A stretch of DNA of 64,000 bases from Rhizomys pruinosus (Eukaryota > Chordata > Mammalia > Rodentia > Spalacidae): the NCBI GenBank assembly GCA_009823505.1, contig VZQC01008059.1:1469471-1533470 (forward strand), read 5' to 3'. Positions 53,268 through 63,769 of this stretch are shown in pieces. Below the pieces are notes generated by a model. That model was given only the letters and a program-made list of their open reading frames with translations, ran no database searches and was not told the DNA's origin. The stretch's first letter is position 1. Each line of letters starts with the position of its first letter. A program made the translations under genes and the position numbers.

Positions 53268-54423
53268 TTGGCATTGGAATACAGGCAAAAAAAAAAAANG
53301 GATAATTCTGCACCAAGCTCTTCCAACCCTGTAGGAGATACCTACAGTGGAATCTCCCTGGAGGTGACCCAAGAAACAGATTTTAGAGGAATAATTGCAG
53401 ACCTCTGCAGAGAAATTAAAGAAAACAAAGAAGTCAGAGAACTAAGGAGAGAGAATGAAAAACTCAAAAAGGACCTAAAGGGATACAATGACAAACTTCA
53501 GAAAGAACTAAAGGAAGAGAATGACAAACTCCAGAAAGAACTAGAGGGAGAAAAAAACAAGCTCCAGAAGGAAGTAGAAACATTGAAAAAAAAAAGACAA
53601 CCAGCGAAGTAAGGATCACCAAGAAGAGATTGAGAAGCTCAAAAAGGAAATGGAAATACTAAAGAAATCACAGGATGAAATGAAAAAGGAAATAGAACAC
53701 TCATTTAATCAAGAAGAAAGGAAAGGAAAAAGCCTCAGAAGTAGAATGGAGGAAGCAGAACAAAGAATATCAGACCTGGAAGATGACACAGAGCAACTAA
53801 AAAGCTCAAATAAAGATTATGAAAAATTTAAAAATACAAAAAAGTGGAACAACCAGGAAATATGGGACACTATGAAAAGATCAAAACTCCACATCATAGG
53901 AATAGAGGAAGGAGAAGAATCTCAAGAGAATACTATTGATCAGATCGTCAACAGAATAATAGATGAAAATTTCCCCAAACTAAAAATAGACAAACTCATA
54001 CAAATACAAGAGGCACATAGGACTCCAAATAGACAAGATCAGAAAAGAAAATCCCCACGCCATATCATAGTTAAAATGCTAGATGCCCAAAACAAAGACA
54101 AAATTCTGAAAGCTACAAAAGAAAAAAAAGTCACATACAAAGGGAAATCCATCAGAATTACAACTGACTTCTTGGCACAAACCATGAAACAAAGAATATG
54201 GAGCAAAGCATTTCCTGTGTTAAAGGACTATGGATGCCAACCCAGAATAATTTACCCAGCAAAAATGTCAATTATAGTTGAAGGAGAGAGAAAAATCTTC
54301 CAGGACATAAACAAGATGATAGACTGCATGTCTGGAAAACCAACTCTTCAGAAAATACTTGAAGCAATTCAAAGGGCAGAAGAGAGGAGCAACTATCCAC
54401 AAGCACTTAGGAAAAGAAACTAA
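53268..54423 (+). pseudogene. LINE-1 ORF1p, start lost and frameshifted
   Basis: ORF1p is the RNA-binding trimeric protein of LINE-1. The first frame (to 53,612) encodes a long coiled coil rich in E, K, L. It lacks an initiator ATG: an in-frame TGA lies at 53,265. An ambiguous base (N) follows an A-run at 53,299. Within the coil a 33-bp unit is repeated three times (53,490; 53,523; 53,556; residue phrase DKLQKEL). A run of ten A at ~53,586-53,595 shifts the frame. The second frame (53,650-54,423) continues with coiled coil, then the RRM-like part (LHIIGIEEGEE, NFPKLK, EAHRTPNRQDQKR, PRHIIVKM), then the C-terminal domain (KGKSIRITTDF, YPAKMSIIVEGE). Retained order and length are normal for the family, but no intact protein is made. 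Confidence 0.88.
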
Positions 54424-54467
54424 TAAAAACATAACCGTAGGAGTAGAATTGGAGACTAAAAATCCAA

Positions 54468-57046
54468 ATGGATAATAAGGTGAAAGGAAGCAACATCCAT
54501 CTTTCAATTATAATCTTAAATATTAATGGGCTGAACTCCCCAATCAAAAGACATAGATTGGGTCAATGGATTAGGAAACAAAACCCATCTATATGCTGTC
54601 TACAAGAAACCCATCTCAGTTTCAAGGATAGGCACCAACTTAAGGTGAAGGGATGGAAGAAAGTATTCCAAGCAAATGGTACCAAAAAGAAAGCAGGTGC
54701 TGCTATTTTAATATCAGACAAAATAGACTTCAAAGCAAAAGAAATCTAAAGAGACAAAGAGGGCCATTACATCTTTACTAAAGGAACAATTGACGATGAA
54801 GATCTCACAGTCAGAATATGTATGCGCCAAACTCTGGTGCACCAAACTTTATAAAGAAAACTCTTCAGGATCTCAAGGCACAGATTAACCCCGGTACACT
54901 AATAGTAGGGGACTTCAATACTCCACTAAGTCCTTTAGACAGATCAACAGGACAAAGGATAAACAGAGAGACACCTGAACCTAATGGTACAATACACCAA
55001 ATGGACCTCACAGACATCTATCCAATATTCCACCCAAACACCAGAGAATACACTGTCTACTCAGCACACCATAGAACATTCTTCAAAATAGACTATATAC
55101 TGGGACACAGGAAAAAACTCAACAAATACAAAAAGATTGAAATAATCTCATGCATTCTATTAGATCACAGTGCAATAAAACTCAATATCAACACCAGGAT
55201 AAGCCCTACAACCAACAAGAACACATTGAGACTAAACAACACTCTCTTGAATAATGAATGGGTCACCGAAGAAATAAAGAAAGAAATAAAAACATTCCTG
55301 GAACTGAATGAAAATGATAATACAACATAACAAAACCTATGGGACACTTTAAAAGCAGTTCTAAGAGGGGAGTTTATAGCCCTAAGTGCCTACATCAAAA
55401 AAACAGAAAGAACACAAGTGAATGATCTAACACTGCAGCTAAAAATAATTGAGAGACAAAAACAAATGAACCCTAAACGCAGCAGATAAGAAGAAATAAC
55501 AAAAGCCAAAGCAAAGGTCAATGAAATAGAAACAAAAAAACTATACAAAAAAAAAAAAAATCAACAGATCCAAAGGTTGGTTCTTTGAGAGAATAAACAA
55601 GATAGACAGACCTCTAGCCCAGTTAACCAAAAGAAAGAAGGAACATCCCCAGCACCCACATGGCGACCGAGAACCATCCAAAACTCCAATTCCAGGGGAA
55701 TCCGACGCCCTCTTGTGACCTCCGCGGCATTGCATGACACGGGTGCACAGACCTGCATGCAGACAGTACATTCATACATATACAGAAATAAATAAAATTT
55801 AAAAAAAAAGAAAGAAGGAACAACTCAAAATCAATAGAATCTGTGATGAATGGGGAAATATCACAACAGACAATGAAAAGATCCAGACAATCAGATGGCA
55901 ATACTTCGAAAACCTGTACTCTACTAAGTTTGAAAACCTAGAAGAAATGGATGAATATCTGAAATCCTGGGAATCACCAAAGCTCAACCAAGAAGAGATC
56001 AACAGCTTAAATAGACCAATAATATATGAAGAAATTGAAGATGTAATAAGAAGCCTCCCAATCAAGAAAAGCCCAGGCCCAGATGTCTTCACGGCAGAAT
56101 TCTATAAAATATTTCAAAAAGACTTACAACCATTACTACTCAAGTTGTTTAGAACGATACAAATGGACGGAGTTCTCCAAGAATCCTTCTATGAAGCCAG
56201 CATCACTCTATTACCAAAGCCAGGTAAAGATACAACCAAAAAGGAGAACTATAGACCCATCTCTTTAATGAACACAGATGCAAAAATTCTAAGTAAAATA
56301 CTTGCAAATCGCATACAGATCCACATCAAGAAGATCATCCATCATGACCAAGTTGGATTCATTCCGGCAATGCAGGGATGGTTCAATATATGAAAATCAA
56401 TAAATATCATCAAACATATAAATGAACTAAAAGACAAAAACCATACAATCATCTCAATTGATGCAGAAAAAGCCTTTGACAAAATCCAGCATCCCTTCAT
56501 GCTTAAAGTCCTAGAGGGAATTCGAGTAATTAGGGAAATGCAAATTAAAACCACTTTAAGATATCATCTCACTCCGATAAGTCTGGCTAGGATCAAGAAA
56601 ACAAATCATAACAAGTGATGGAGAGGTTGTGGGGAAAGGAGAACACTCATCCATTGTTGGTGGGAATTGTTGTACAGCCACTATGGAAAGTAATATGGAA
56701 AACCTTTGGAAAACTCAAAATGAGCTTGCCATTTGACCCAGTCATACCTCTCCTTGGTATATACCCACAAGACTCATCTTACTGCAGAAATGCATGCACA
56801 GCTATATTTATTGCAGCTCTGTTCACAATAGCAAAAAGCTGGAACCAACCCAAATGCCCCTCAACTGACGTGTGGATAGAGAAAATGGGGTACATGTACA
56901 CAATGGAGTTCTATGCATCAGTAAAGAAAGATAACATCATGAACTTTGCAGGAAAATGGATGGAACTAGAAGATATTATGTTAAGTGAAGTAACACAGTC
57001 CCAGAAAAACAAAGACGAATGGTATTCCCTCATCTGTGGATGCTAA
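54468..57046 (+). pseudogene. LINE-1 ORF2p, broken endonuclease-reverse transcriptase
   Basis: ORF2p nicks DNA and reverse-transcribes. The endonuclease reads LNINGLNSPIKRHRLGQWIR, CCLQETHL, a frame break after FKAKEI (54,749), then GDFNTPLSPLDRST and LDHSAIKLN. The reverse transcriptase half begins [20 protein letters not shown] and [20 protein letters not shown], then [14 protein letters not shown], a stop, and motif A as [15 protein letters not shown]. At ~56,520 it jumps to C-terminal [16 protein letters not shown], so the FADD catalytic motif and about 1.4 kb are missing compared with the usual ~3.8 kb. The tail PLLGIYPQDSSYC, AALFTIAKSWNQPKCPSTD and EDIMLSEVTQSQKNKDEW ends at 57,046. 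A B2 interrupts it at 55,645. Dead copy. Confidence 0.9.
55645..55805 (+). mobile_element. 5'-truncated B2 SINE inside LINE-1 ORF2
   Basis: Starts mid-body at ATCCCCAGCACCCACATGGC and ends with an AAATAAAATTT tail. A perfect 16-bp duplication AAAAGAAAGAAGGAAC flanks it (55,629-55,644 and 55,806-55,821). Removing it restores the L1 reading frame text LTKRKKEQ. Confidence 0.95.
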
Positions 57047-58926
57047 CGTCAATAACCCAGTTGTAAATACTTCTTGTGGGGAGAGATGCATATTGGAAAA
57101 AACAACAACAGAAAGAATGCATCAAAAACTGACTGAAATGATGAATCTGGAGGGGTGGGAGGGGTGGCAGAGGGACACGGGTCTATATTCGATTAATGTA
57201 TATTTAATTGATGTGAGTTTAACAAGTATCCAATTTTGCCCAAATTCTGTCTACAAATTACATGGTATTTTAGGACTTAGTAAAAATGAAAATGTATATA
57301 TTAAACATTGTTTTAAAGGTTTTGATAAAAACGGTGATAAATCTGAGTTAATTGGAAATATAAGTTGCTGTTCATATTTGTTTTACTTGAAATCTGTATA
57401 ACAATAACTTTGGGATTAACATATACAAATGTTCTCTATAATTTTTGTGTTATAAAGTATCATCTTGTAACATTCTCTTTTACCTGTAGGATAATTTAGC
57501 TTAAGGAATTAAGCTTGCTTCCCAAATTTACAACATACAGTCACCCAAAACAGCTTGGATAAACTTAATGAAATTTACACCTTGATTCCTGCCTATAGGT
57601 ATGTGTACTACAACGGCCTTTTTCAGACTCATGGGTCAAAAAATAAAAACCTAGAATAAAATAAAGGGAGGATACAGTTATATATTAAACCTTTTTTGCC
57701 AATAATTTTCCAATTTAATCTTAAAACTAACTATGGGGAAAAGATTTGTATGTTCCCACAGGTCAAACCATCACCAGTCACCAACTTAATGGCTGAGAAA
57801 GAAAATATACAGCCTTGCATTGTGTAGGATGTAGCAAGAAATACCAGCAGAGAAGATGGCCCATCTAAGCATTAAAAGGAGGAAAAGCCTCAGACTGCTA
57901 CAGGCATCAAACATCTCTGTTGCTCCTTATACTGAGTACTAATGAACTTTACCTTCTAGGTGCGGCAAAGTTTTAATATGAGAGATTTTCTTACCTCCTT
58001 TTCATAGAACAAAGAAAAATATGATGGTAATGAAGTCATTCTCTAACTGTAAATTAGAGCTGTTGTAGAGGTTATCTCTTATAAAACCAGTAAAACTGCT
58101 TTCTTTAATTGACTAATAGACATAGGAACTGTGAAAAGGATTATTCTCTATTCAGAACCAAATATAATACTAGAGTCTCTTTAAGCTGTGCTTTTAAGCA
58201 AAATATATTAATACAGGAGAGCTCTGATATCAGCAATGGATTATTCTGCCAAGGAGATGTCGGCCAGGGTATCCAAGCCCCTACAAAAGGTAAAGGCTTC
58301 TTGCCTGTAAACTGGGATACCTGCAAGAAGAGAGGTGGTAAGGCCCTGCTGTTGAAGACCTGATGTAAGCATGGGAAAGATGTATTGAGACCACACTTGC
58401 AAGTGTACAGTTGGTCTCTGGAATACCAGAGAGTGTTACCAAAGGCCACTAAACCAATCAAGCAAATATTGGTCTCCTTGAGTCAAGCAAGACTCCTCCA
58501 TCAGCATCAGCTACACCTCACCTGCCTAGAAAGACTATGCAGCAGTGGCAGCCATATATCTGTATATCCCAAATCTAATTGGCTAGTAGCTCTCTCCTTG
58601 GAGGAATATTCCATGGCTTACATCCTCTAGTGGTTAGGAGATGTTATAAGCCACAGTAAGACCTTGTCATCTTTTACAGAAAAAACATAATTCATGGATT
58701 AACATACCATCCAAACATCTGTGTCTATACCAAAGTAACCTACCATAATAATTAGTACTGTTTAAATACCTATATATCTAATTGCTTGTGCTTCATTAGT
58801 AGGATTGAAAGGTTACTACTGGACAAACTATCAACCCATGAAAGGAAACAGCTAGAACTGGTCAGAGTCCAAAACGACATCTCCAGAGAAAGTATACTGT
58901 TTTGCCTCTCATCCACCAGTGCCCCT
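57047..58926 (+). other. Unassigned region after LINE-1 ORF2
   Basis: The first ~120 bases after the ORF2 stop are probably L1 3' UTR. The remainder (~1.7 kb) does not match the other L1 3' UTRs here, has no SINE, and its frames (for example 58,109-58,363) have no clear family. It could be a different L1 3' UTR type or another element. Confidence 0.3.
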
Positions 58927-61129
58927 TTTCTTTTCTTTTTTTTTTCTTGAATCTTCCTACTTTTTCTTTTTATTTATTTTGACATGAAGCTTCCATAAAT
59001 TTAAGGTGGAAGATAAACTGTTCAATAAAAGTCATTCCATATATAATATACAGAAGTTATTGTAAAAGTCTGTCATACAACATATTTCATTTGGTGCCAC
59101 CAAAAAATTAAGATACAAATAACTGACTAGAAATGAGGCATCATTAAATCAAGACACACAGGTACTACACTTCATTTCAACAAAAAAAAGAATCCAAGTA
59201 ATTTCTACCATGTTAGAAGAATAAAGTTCATTTGTCATAGAATGTATTATCATATTCCCTTAAAGCAGGGAGTACTGGGCTGGAGAGATGGCCTAGCGGT
59301 TAAGAGCACTGACTGCTCTTACAGAGGACCCAGGTTAGATCCCCAGCACCCACATGGCAGCCAAGAACCGTCTGAAACTCCAATTCCAGGAGAACTCCAG
59401 TTCCAGGGGAATCCGACACCCTCTTCTGTCCTCCGCGGCATTGCACAACACGGGTGCACAAACTTGCATGCAGACAGTACATTCATACACATACAGAAAT
59501 AAATAAAATTAATAAAAAAAAGCAGGGACTACTTAGAATCTTTAAATAAAAAAACAAAACAAAACAAAACAAAAAAGTTCAGGCATAATTCTGTCTGTAC
59601 ATTCAGGAACAAACATATAACTGATTACACACAATGCTCTCATGCAAAAAAGTCTCAGTTAATTGTTTTCTAAGGTCTAAGTTAAATGAAGTAATATTAG
59701 CAATTTAATTGCCAACCTGTTAATCAGAGGGTCTGAGGGATCAAGCAGCTAAACTGCACCTCCTGCCTCTATAACTGCTACTCCTTGGCTATATGCTGTT
59801 CATGTAGAACAGGTGTTGACAGTCAAAATGGAACAGAGTCTGCGAGAGGCAGAAGAGTTTCTAACATCTGAACAACTTTTACTTTTCTATATTATATATT
59901 ACAGTCTTTACAATTGTGTGTGTATAGGTTGAAAAGAGTAGGAAACAAAAGCAGGATGTTAAGAAAGGTGCATAAAGGGAATGCTGACATGGCGAGATTG
60001 TGTTAAAACAGAACTGAAGCTTTGCCCAGTGTACCAAACGAGCAATCAGAGCAGATGCTTGTACAACTTTAACCTGATATTTATTTGTTGGGGGGAAAAG
60101 TGCTAATCTGAATGAAAAAAATTTCAATCCTTTCCTGGCAAACACAAGGAAAAGTTGACAGGAATTTTAAATTCAAATCACAGATCAGAAAATGCAACAG
60201 TAACTCTTACAATCATTCTCCACAAGCTGAAACAAGTAGAAGACAACTGTTAAAAGTACCTTTCAGCCTGAATATTTATCCACAGTGCCAAGAAGCTTTT
60301 GACAAAAAAAAATCAAACAACCCCCTACACACAAACTTTTATAAGAGGTACTATGTATCTAGAAGTGGAAAAAATAAATTAGTCCCCCCCCAGACATTAA
60401 TCTCTAAAGCATAAAAAGCTATATAATACCTTATACAAATTAACCAGTGTTCTTACAAAAGTAAAGCAGTTTTGGATTAATGACATTACATTGTATTTGT
60501 GGTGAAGTACAAGGCACAAGAATATATGTATTGGGCATTTTTATGTCTAATCAGTCTCTATAGCTATTTAATTCTTGGCAATATATAATAATTGGCATGT
60601 ATTTTGGTACTTAAATCATGAATTATACGGAACAAGAAGCAGTGTTTATAGTAACAAGGTTTGTATTTGACAAATGACTGCAAAGTTGAACAAATTTCTT
60701 TTATGAACTATCTGATTTGTTTTGCGGTTGGTCACTCGTAGTAGATCCTTGATTTGACTCTTCAATATGCATGCTTTCTCCATCTGCAGTCTCCAACATT
60801 TCTTCATCTTCCTCATCATCATGTAGATCTTTTGAAATTAATTGTCTAGCTAGTTTAATATTCAGTCCTTCATTGTAGTGAAGCTTTCTTTTCATTTCAA
60901 ATTGTCTCTTCTTTTCTTGCTCTTCAGGTGAGAGGTCATTGTCTTCCTGTCCACTGCTTTCTTGTTCTCGAACTCGATACTTTGGCTCTGAGACTTCAGC
61001 AGCAGCTAATTTCTTAGCTAAGGTATCTGGATTCATGGCTTCCTTGGCTTCTGAATCACTAGAGGCATCTTTGTCATCACCGATCATATTGTGGTAGGGA
61101 GTGTTTGGTTCGTCTATCTTCAAGTTCAA
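58927..61129 (-). pseudogene. Processed copy of PPP1R2 (protein phosphatase inhibitor 2), 5'-truncated
   Basis: PPP1R2 inhibits and chaperones protein phosphatase 1. The minus-strand frame 60,701-61,129 (142 codons) reads LKIDEPNTPYHNMIGDDKDA, LAKKLAAAEVSEPKYRV, EQESSGQEDNDLSPEEQEKK, RQFEMKRKLHYNEGLNIKLA, RQLISKDLHDDEEDEEMLET, matching residues ~66-205 of the human protein as I recall it. It keeps the GSK3 site (TPYH) and the KLHYNEG segment that covers the PP1 active site. It lacks the N-terminal PP1-binding KGILK and KSQKW parts and any ATG (first codon TTG). Coding text of several parental exons is continuous, so it is a retrocopy. The 3' UTR appears to run left to TTTATT (58,973-58,978) and a T-run (58,927-58,946), that is AATAAA and poly(A) on the minus strand. 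A B2 interrupts the UTR. Confidence 0.88.
59277..59518 (+). mobile_element. B2 SINE (17-bp duplication subtype) in the PPP1R2 retrocopy
   Basis: Complete sense B2 with flanks AAAGCAGGGAGTACT (59,262-59,276) and AAAGCAGGGACTACT (59,519-59,533), one mismatch. It is younger than the retrocopy. Confidence 0.95.
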
Positions 61130-61154
61130 GTATACTGTACACCACTCACCAAAG

Positions 61155-61384
61155 AAGCTTTTTTATTTTTTGCAACAGTTAGAGGCCACAACCAGAGTTC
61201 CACAACTGGTCACTGTCAGGGTGTGAGCTCCCACCTTCTCCCTTAAATTCCCAAGCCAGATGCCATTCTGGGCTGGCTCTCTTTCCCCTGAGCCTAGCCC
61301 CGGCTACCCTGAATTAAACTTTGCTCTGGAGAGCTTAGACCTTGTGGCCTCTCATTTCGGGGGGAGTGTGCCATAACCTTATAG
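61155..61384. other. LTR-like GC-richer block
   Basis: CCCTGAATTAAACTTTGCTC followed by CCTTGTGGCCTCTCATTTCG and six G's resembles an R-U5 region. The limits are unclear and no terminal inverted repeat is certain. Confidence 0.3.
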
Positions 61385-62125
61385 TCACACACAGAGACTA
61401 TATGTCTGAGAGATGCCCAGCTCTAAGTAACACCTCGGCAGTAGGACCTTGAAATCTAAAGCTGGAACACAGTGGAATAGGAGGCTGAAAGAATACTAAT
61501 ACATCCCTCAAGTCTTACCAGCAATGTTTCCTCATAAAACAGAGCAAGGTTATATAGAGGGCCACAACTAGCCAAGTTTTAATGAATAGGAGACCGCAGA
61601 GTATGTGCCCCTGGATGGGACTCCTACATTAAATTACACCCACCATGGCGTAGGGACCACTGTGGAAGAGGGGTCGGGAAGATTGTAAGAGCCAGCATTT
61701 GTGCATGAACATAACGAAACAGTGGTTTTCAGGTCTCTGGGACCTTGCTCATATGAACTTGTAACACTGGTGAGAGCATGCACAAGTGTGATACTGACTC
61801 AATCAGACAAAATCCCAGCATAGAACTGGGGAAATGGGTAGCAGGCCCCAACCCTAGTCAAGGAACTATTGACAACCAATTAAAGCAGTATGAGGGAGAG
61901 TACATCTTCGATAAGGGAGTGATTCTAGGCTGATTAGACTCCAGTGGATCAATTTGCAATGGGGGGCATCTGAGTATAAATGCTTGACCAGATAGCGAGT
62001 TAACATACAAGGCAGAATACATGAAATGTGGGGGTGGCTCTGGGAGGTGCGGATGGGAAAGGTGTTCTAAATTTGATTAAGATAGTATATGAAATGCAGA
62101 AAACTTAGTAAAAATATTTAAAAAT
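61385..62125 (+). mobile_element. LINE-1 3' UTR fragment
   Basis: CTGAGAGATGCCCAGCTCTA, GGCCACAACTAGCCAAG, GGGACTCCTACATTAAATTA, CAGACAAAATCCCAGCATAG and GAACTATTGACAACCAATT follow the 9,940 copy. It ends AAATATTTAAAAATC. Positioned as at 29,640-30,310. Confidence 0.75.
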
Positions 62126-62154
62126 CTTTTAAAAAGTGCTGAGGAGTAAAACTA

Positions 62155-62275
62155 CTATTGCCTGGTGTTGATGGTGCACACAATTACACTAGGTCTTGAG
62201 AAGCTGAGGCAGGAGCGTTCACAGTTGAGGCCAGCCTAGGGTACAAAATAAGACCCTGTCTCATAACATCCAAAC
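62155..62275 (+). mobile_element. Old B1-like SINE
   Basis: TGCCTGGTGTTGATGGTGCA, GAGAAGCTGAGGCAGGAGCG, GAGGCCAGCCTAGGGTACAA, ACCCTGTCTCAT. It is the counterpart of 30,540-30,680. Confidence 0.65.
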
Positions 62276-62476
62276 CCAATCAAACCAAATTAAACCAAAC
62301 CAAGCTCCAAACAGTAACCAACCCCATACTCTTAAGTAACTTAAATATCTTGACTTTCTTCAGCATCTACAGGATACACATTCTTTTACAAGTCATACAG
62401 CACATTGGAACAATCATATGTTGTGTCATGAAAACAGTCTCCATAACAAAAATTTAAACCTTACACTTAGAGAAAG
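62276..62476. other. Duplicated OR10W1 3' flank
   Basis: CATCTACAGGATACACATTC and neighbouring text align with 30,725-30,840. No gene. Confidence 0.5.
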
Positions 62477-62560
62477 AAGAGGAGGAAGGAGGAGGAGGTG
62501 GAGGTGGAGGTGGAGGAGGAGGAGGAGGAGGAGGAGGAGGAGGAGGAGAAGTAGGAGATA
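62477..62560 (+). repeat. (GGA)n purine tract
   Basis: About 80 bases with only G and A on the plus strand apart from a few T in GGAGGTGGA units; ~50 bases are pure GGA. Runs of G-pairs and mirror symmetry could allow triplex or quadruplex structures. Confidence 0.95.
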
Positions 62561-63769
62561 GGAGTTAGCAAAGTTATATGGAGTATCTGCAGGAGGAGTT
62601 CCAGATCTAAATACATTCTATTCATGTATGAAATTACCAAAGAACAAATAAAATTAAAATTACAATCCAAGCTCAAAATACACAAGCTTGTAAGGCACCA
62701 GCACCCTTCAAATGGGAAAGGAAAAGGAGCTACACTGGAATCACAGTTCGTGGAAGCGTCCCACTAAACCAGGATGCTGCCAGGCTCTTTTGATCTTCAA
62801 CAGAGACTGCTCTTTAGTTCAGAGCAATCATACTTTCTACAACTTATTTCTTAACCCATAGACATCTGAAAATATGGTGCCGCTTCCTGGATATATCTTT
62901 TGAAATGTTTTTCCATTTGTATAAAAAGATAGGATTCTTGGTCAAGAGGGCTCTTGGGGCCCTGGAACAATACAGCACTTAAAGCTCTGTTGGTTGTCCC
63001 CCAGGACCAGAGAATGAAACACTATTGCTGAAGACACTACACGCTCTGGTGCCGGGAAAAGAGGAATCAAGCTAGAAATGAGCTGGAAGCTTCCTTCAGA
63101 GAAAAAATCCCAGCTCTCACTGGTTTCTAATAATACTGTGATGCTGAGGTATTGGAATGGCTTATTATTTATTTTGTTGAGCAATACAAGGATTTTTCCT
63201 TTATTTTTTTTGAAAAATTATTTTTATTATTTGAGACTTTTATATACTGTATTTTCATCATACTCACCTCGTTCCCCCAGGTCCTCCAAATACATTCTTA
63301 GAACCTCGTGTCATCGATGTCCTTTGGGTCCAATTTGAGCTGCTCATATAATCTTGGGTGTGTGTGGCCATACAACCGGTGGTTGACCTACCAGGGATGA
63401 CATTCTATAATTGCTAGTTTGTGACTGTGCTTAGGTTCCCTGGCCCACAAGTGCTGCTAATAAGCCCTGTGTTGCATAATTTCAATGACAAACCCTTTGA
63501 ATGAACCACATCTTTCCAGTTGATAGCTGCATAAGTCTTATAACCAACACTTCATTACATTCTGCTCTTTCACTTACAAGTATTTTTTTCCTAAAAGAAT
63601 AAACTGAGCCAAACAATGGAAATACTTAAATGATATTGTTACCCATAAATAAATAGTATTTATGTGATTTATACTGCTTATTTATTTATTTTAAGATCCA
63701 TTTCAGCATTAACTGAGACATGGTCTTGCACAAGGGTCTGAAAACAAACCTTGTTATGTTGGTCCTTTT
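62561..63769. other. 3' flank of the second OR10W1 copy
   Basis: From ~63,430 the text follows 31,835-32,110 (CTTTGAATGAACCACATCTTTCC, TTCACTTACAAGTATTTTTTTCC, ATCCATTTCAGCATTAACTGAGA) with many substitutions and gaps. No gene. Confidence 0.5.

Noticed and set aside
58109..58363. Retroviral gag zinc knuckle
   Set aside because: Cysteine spacing and the histidine of a CCHC knuckle are absent; kept only as an unassigned frame.
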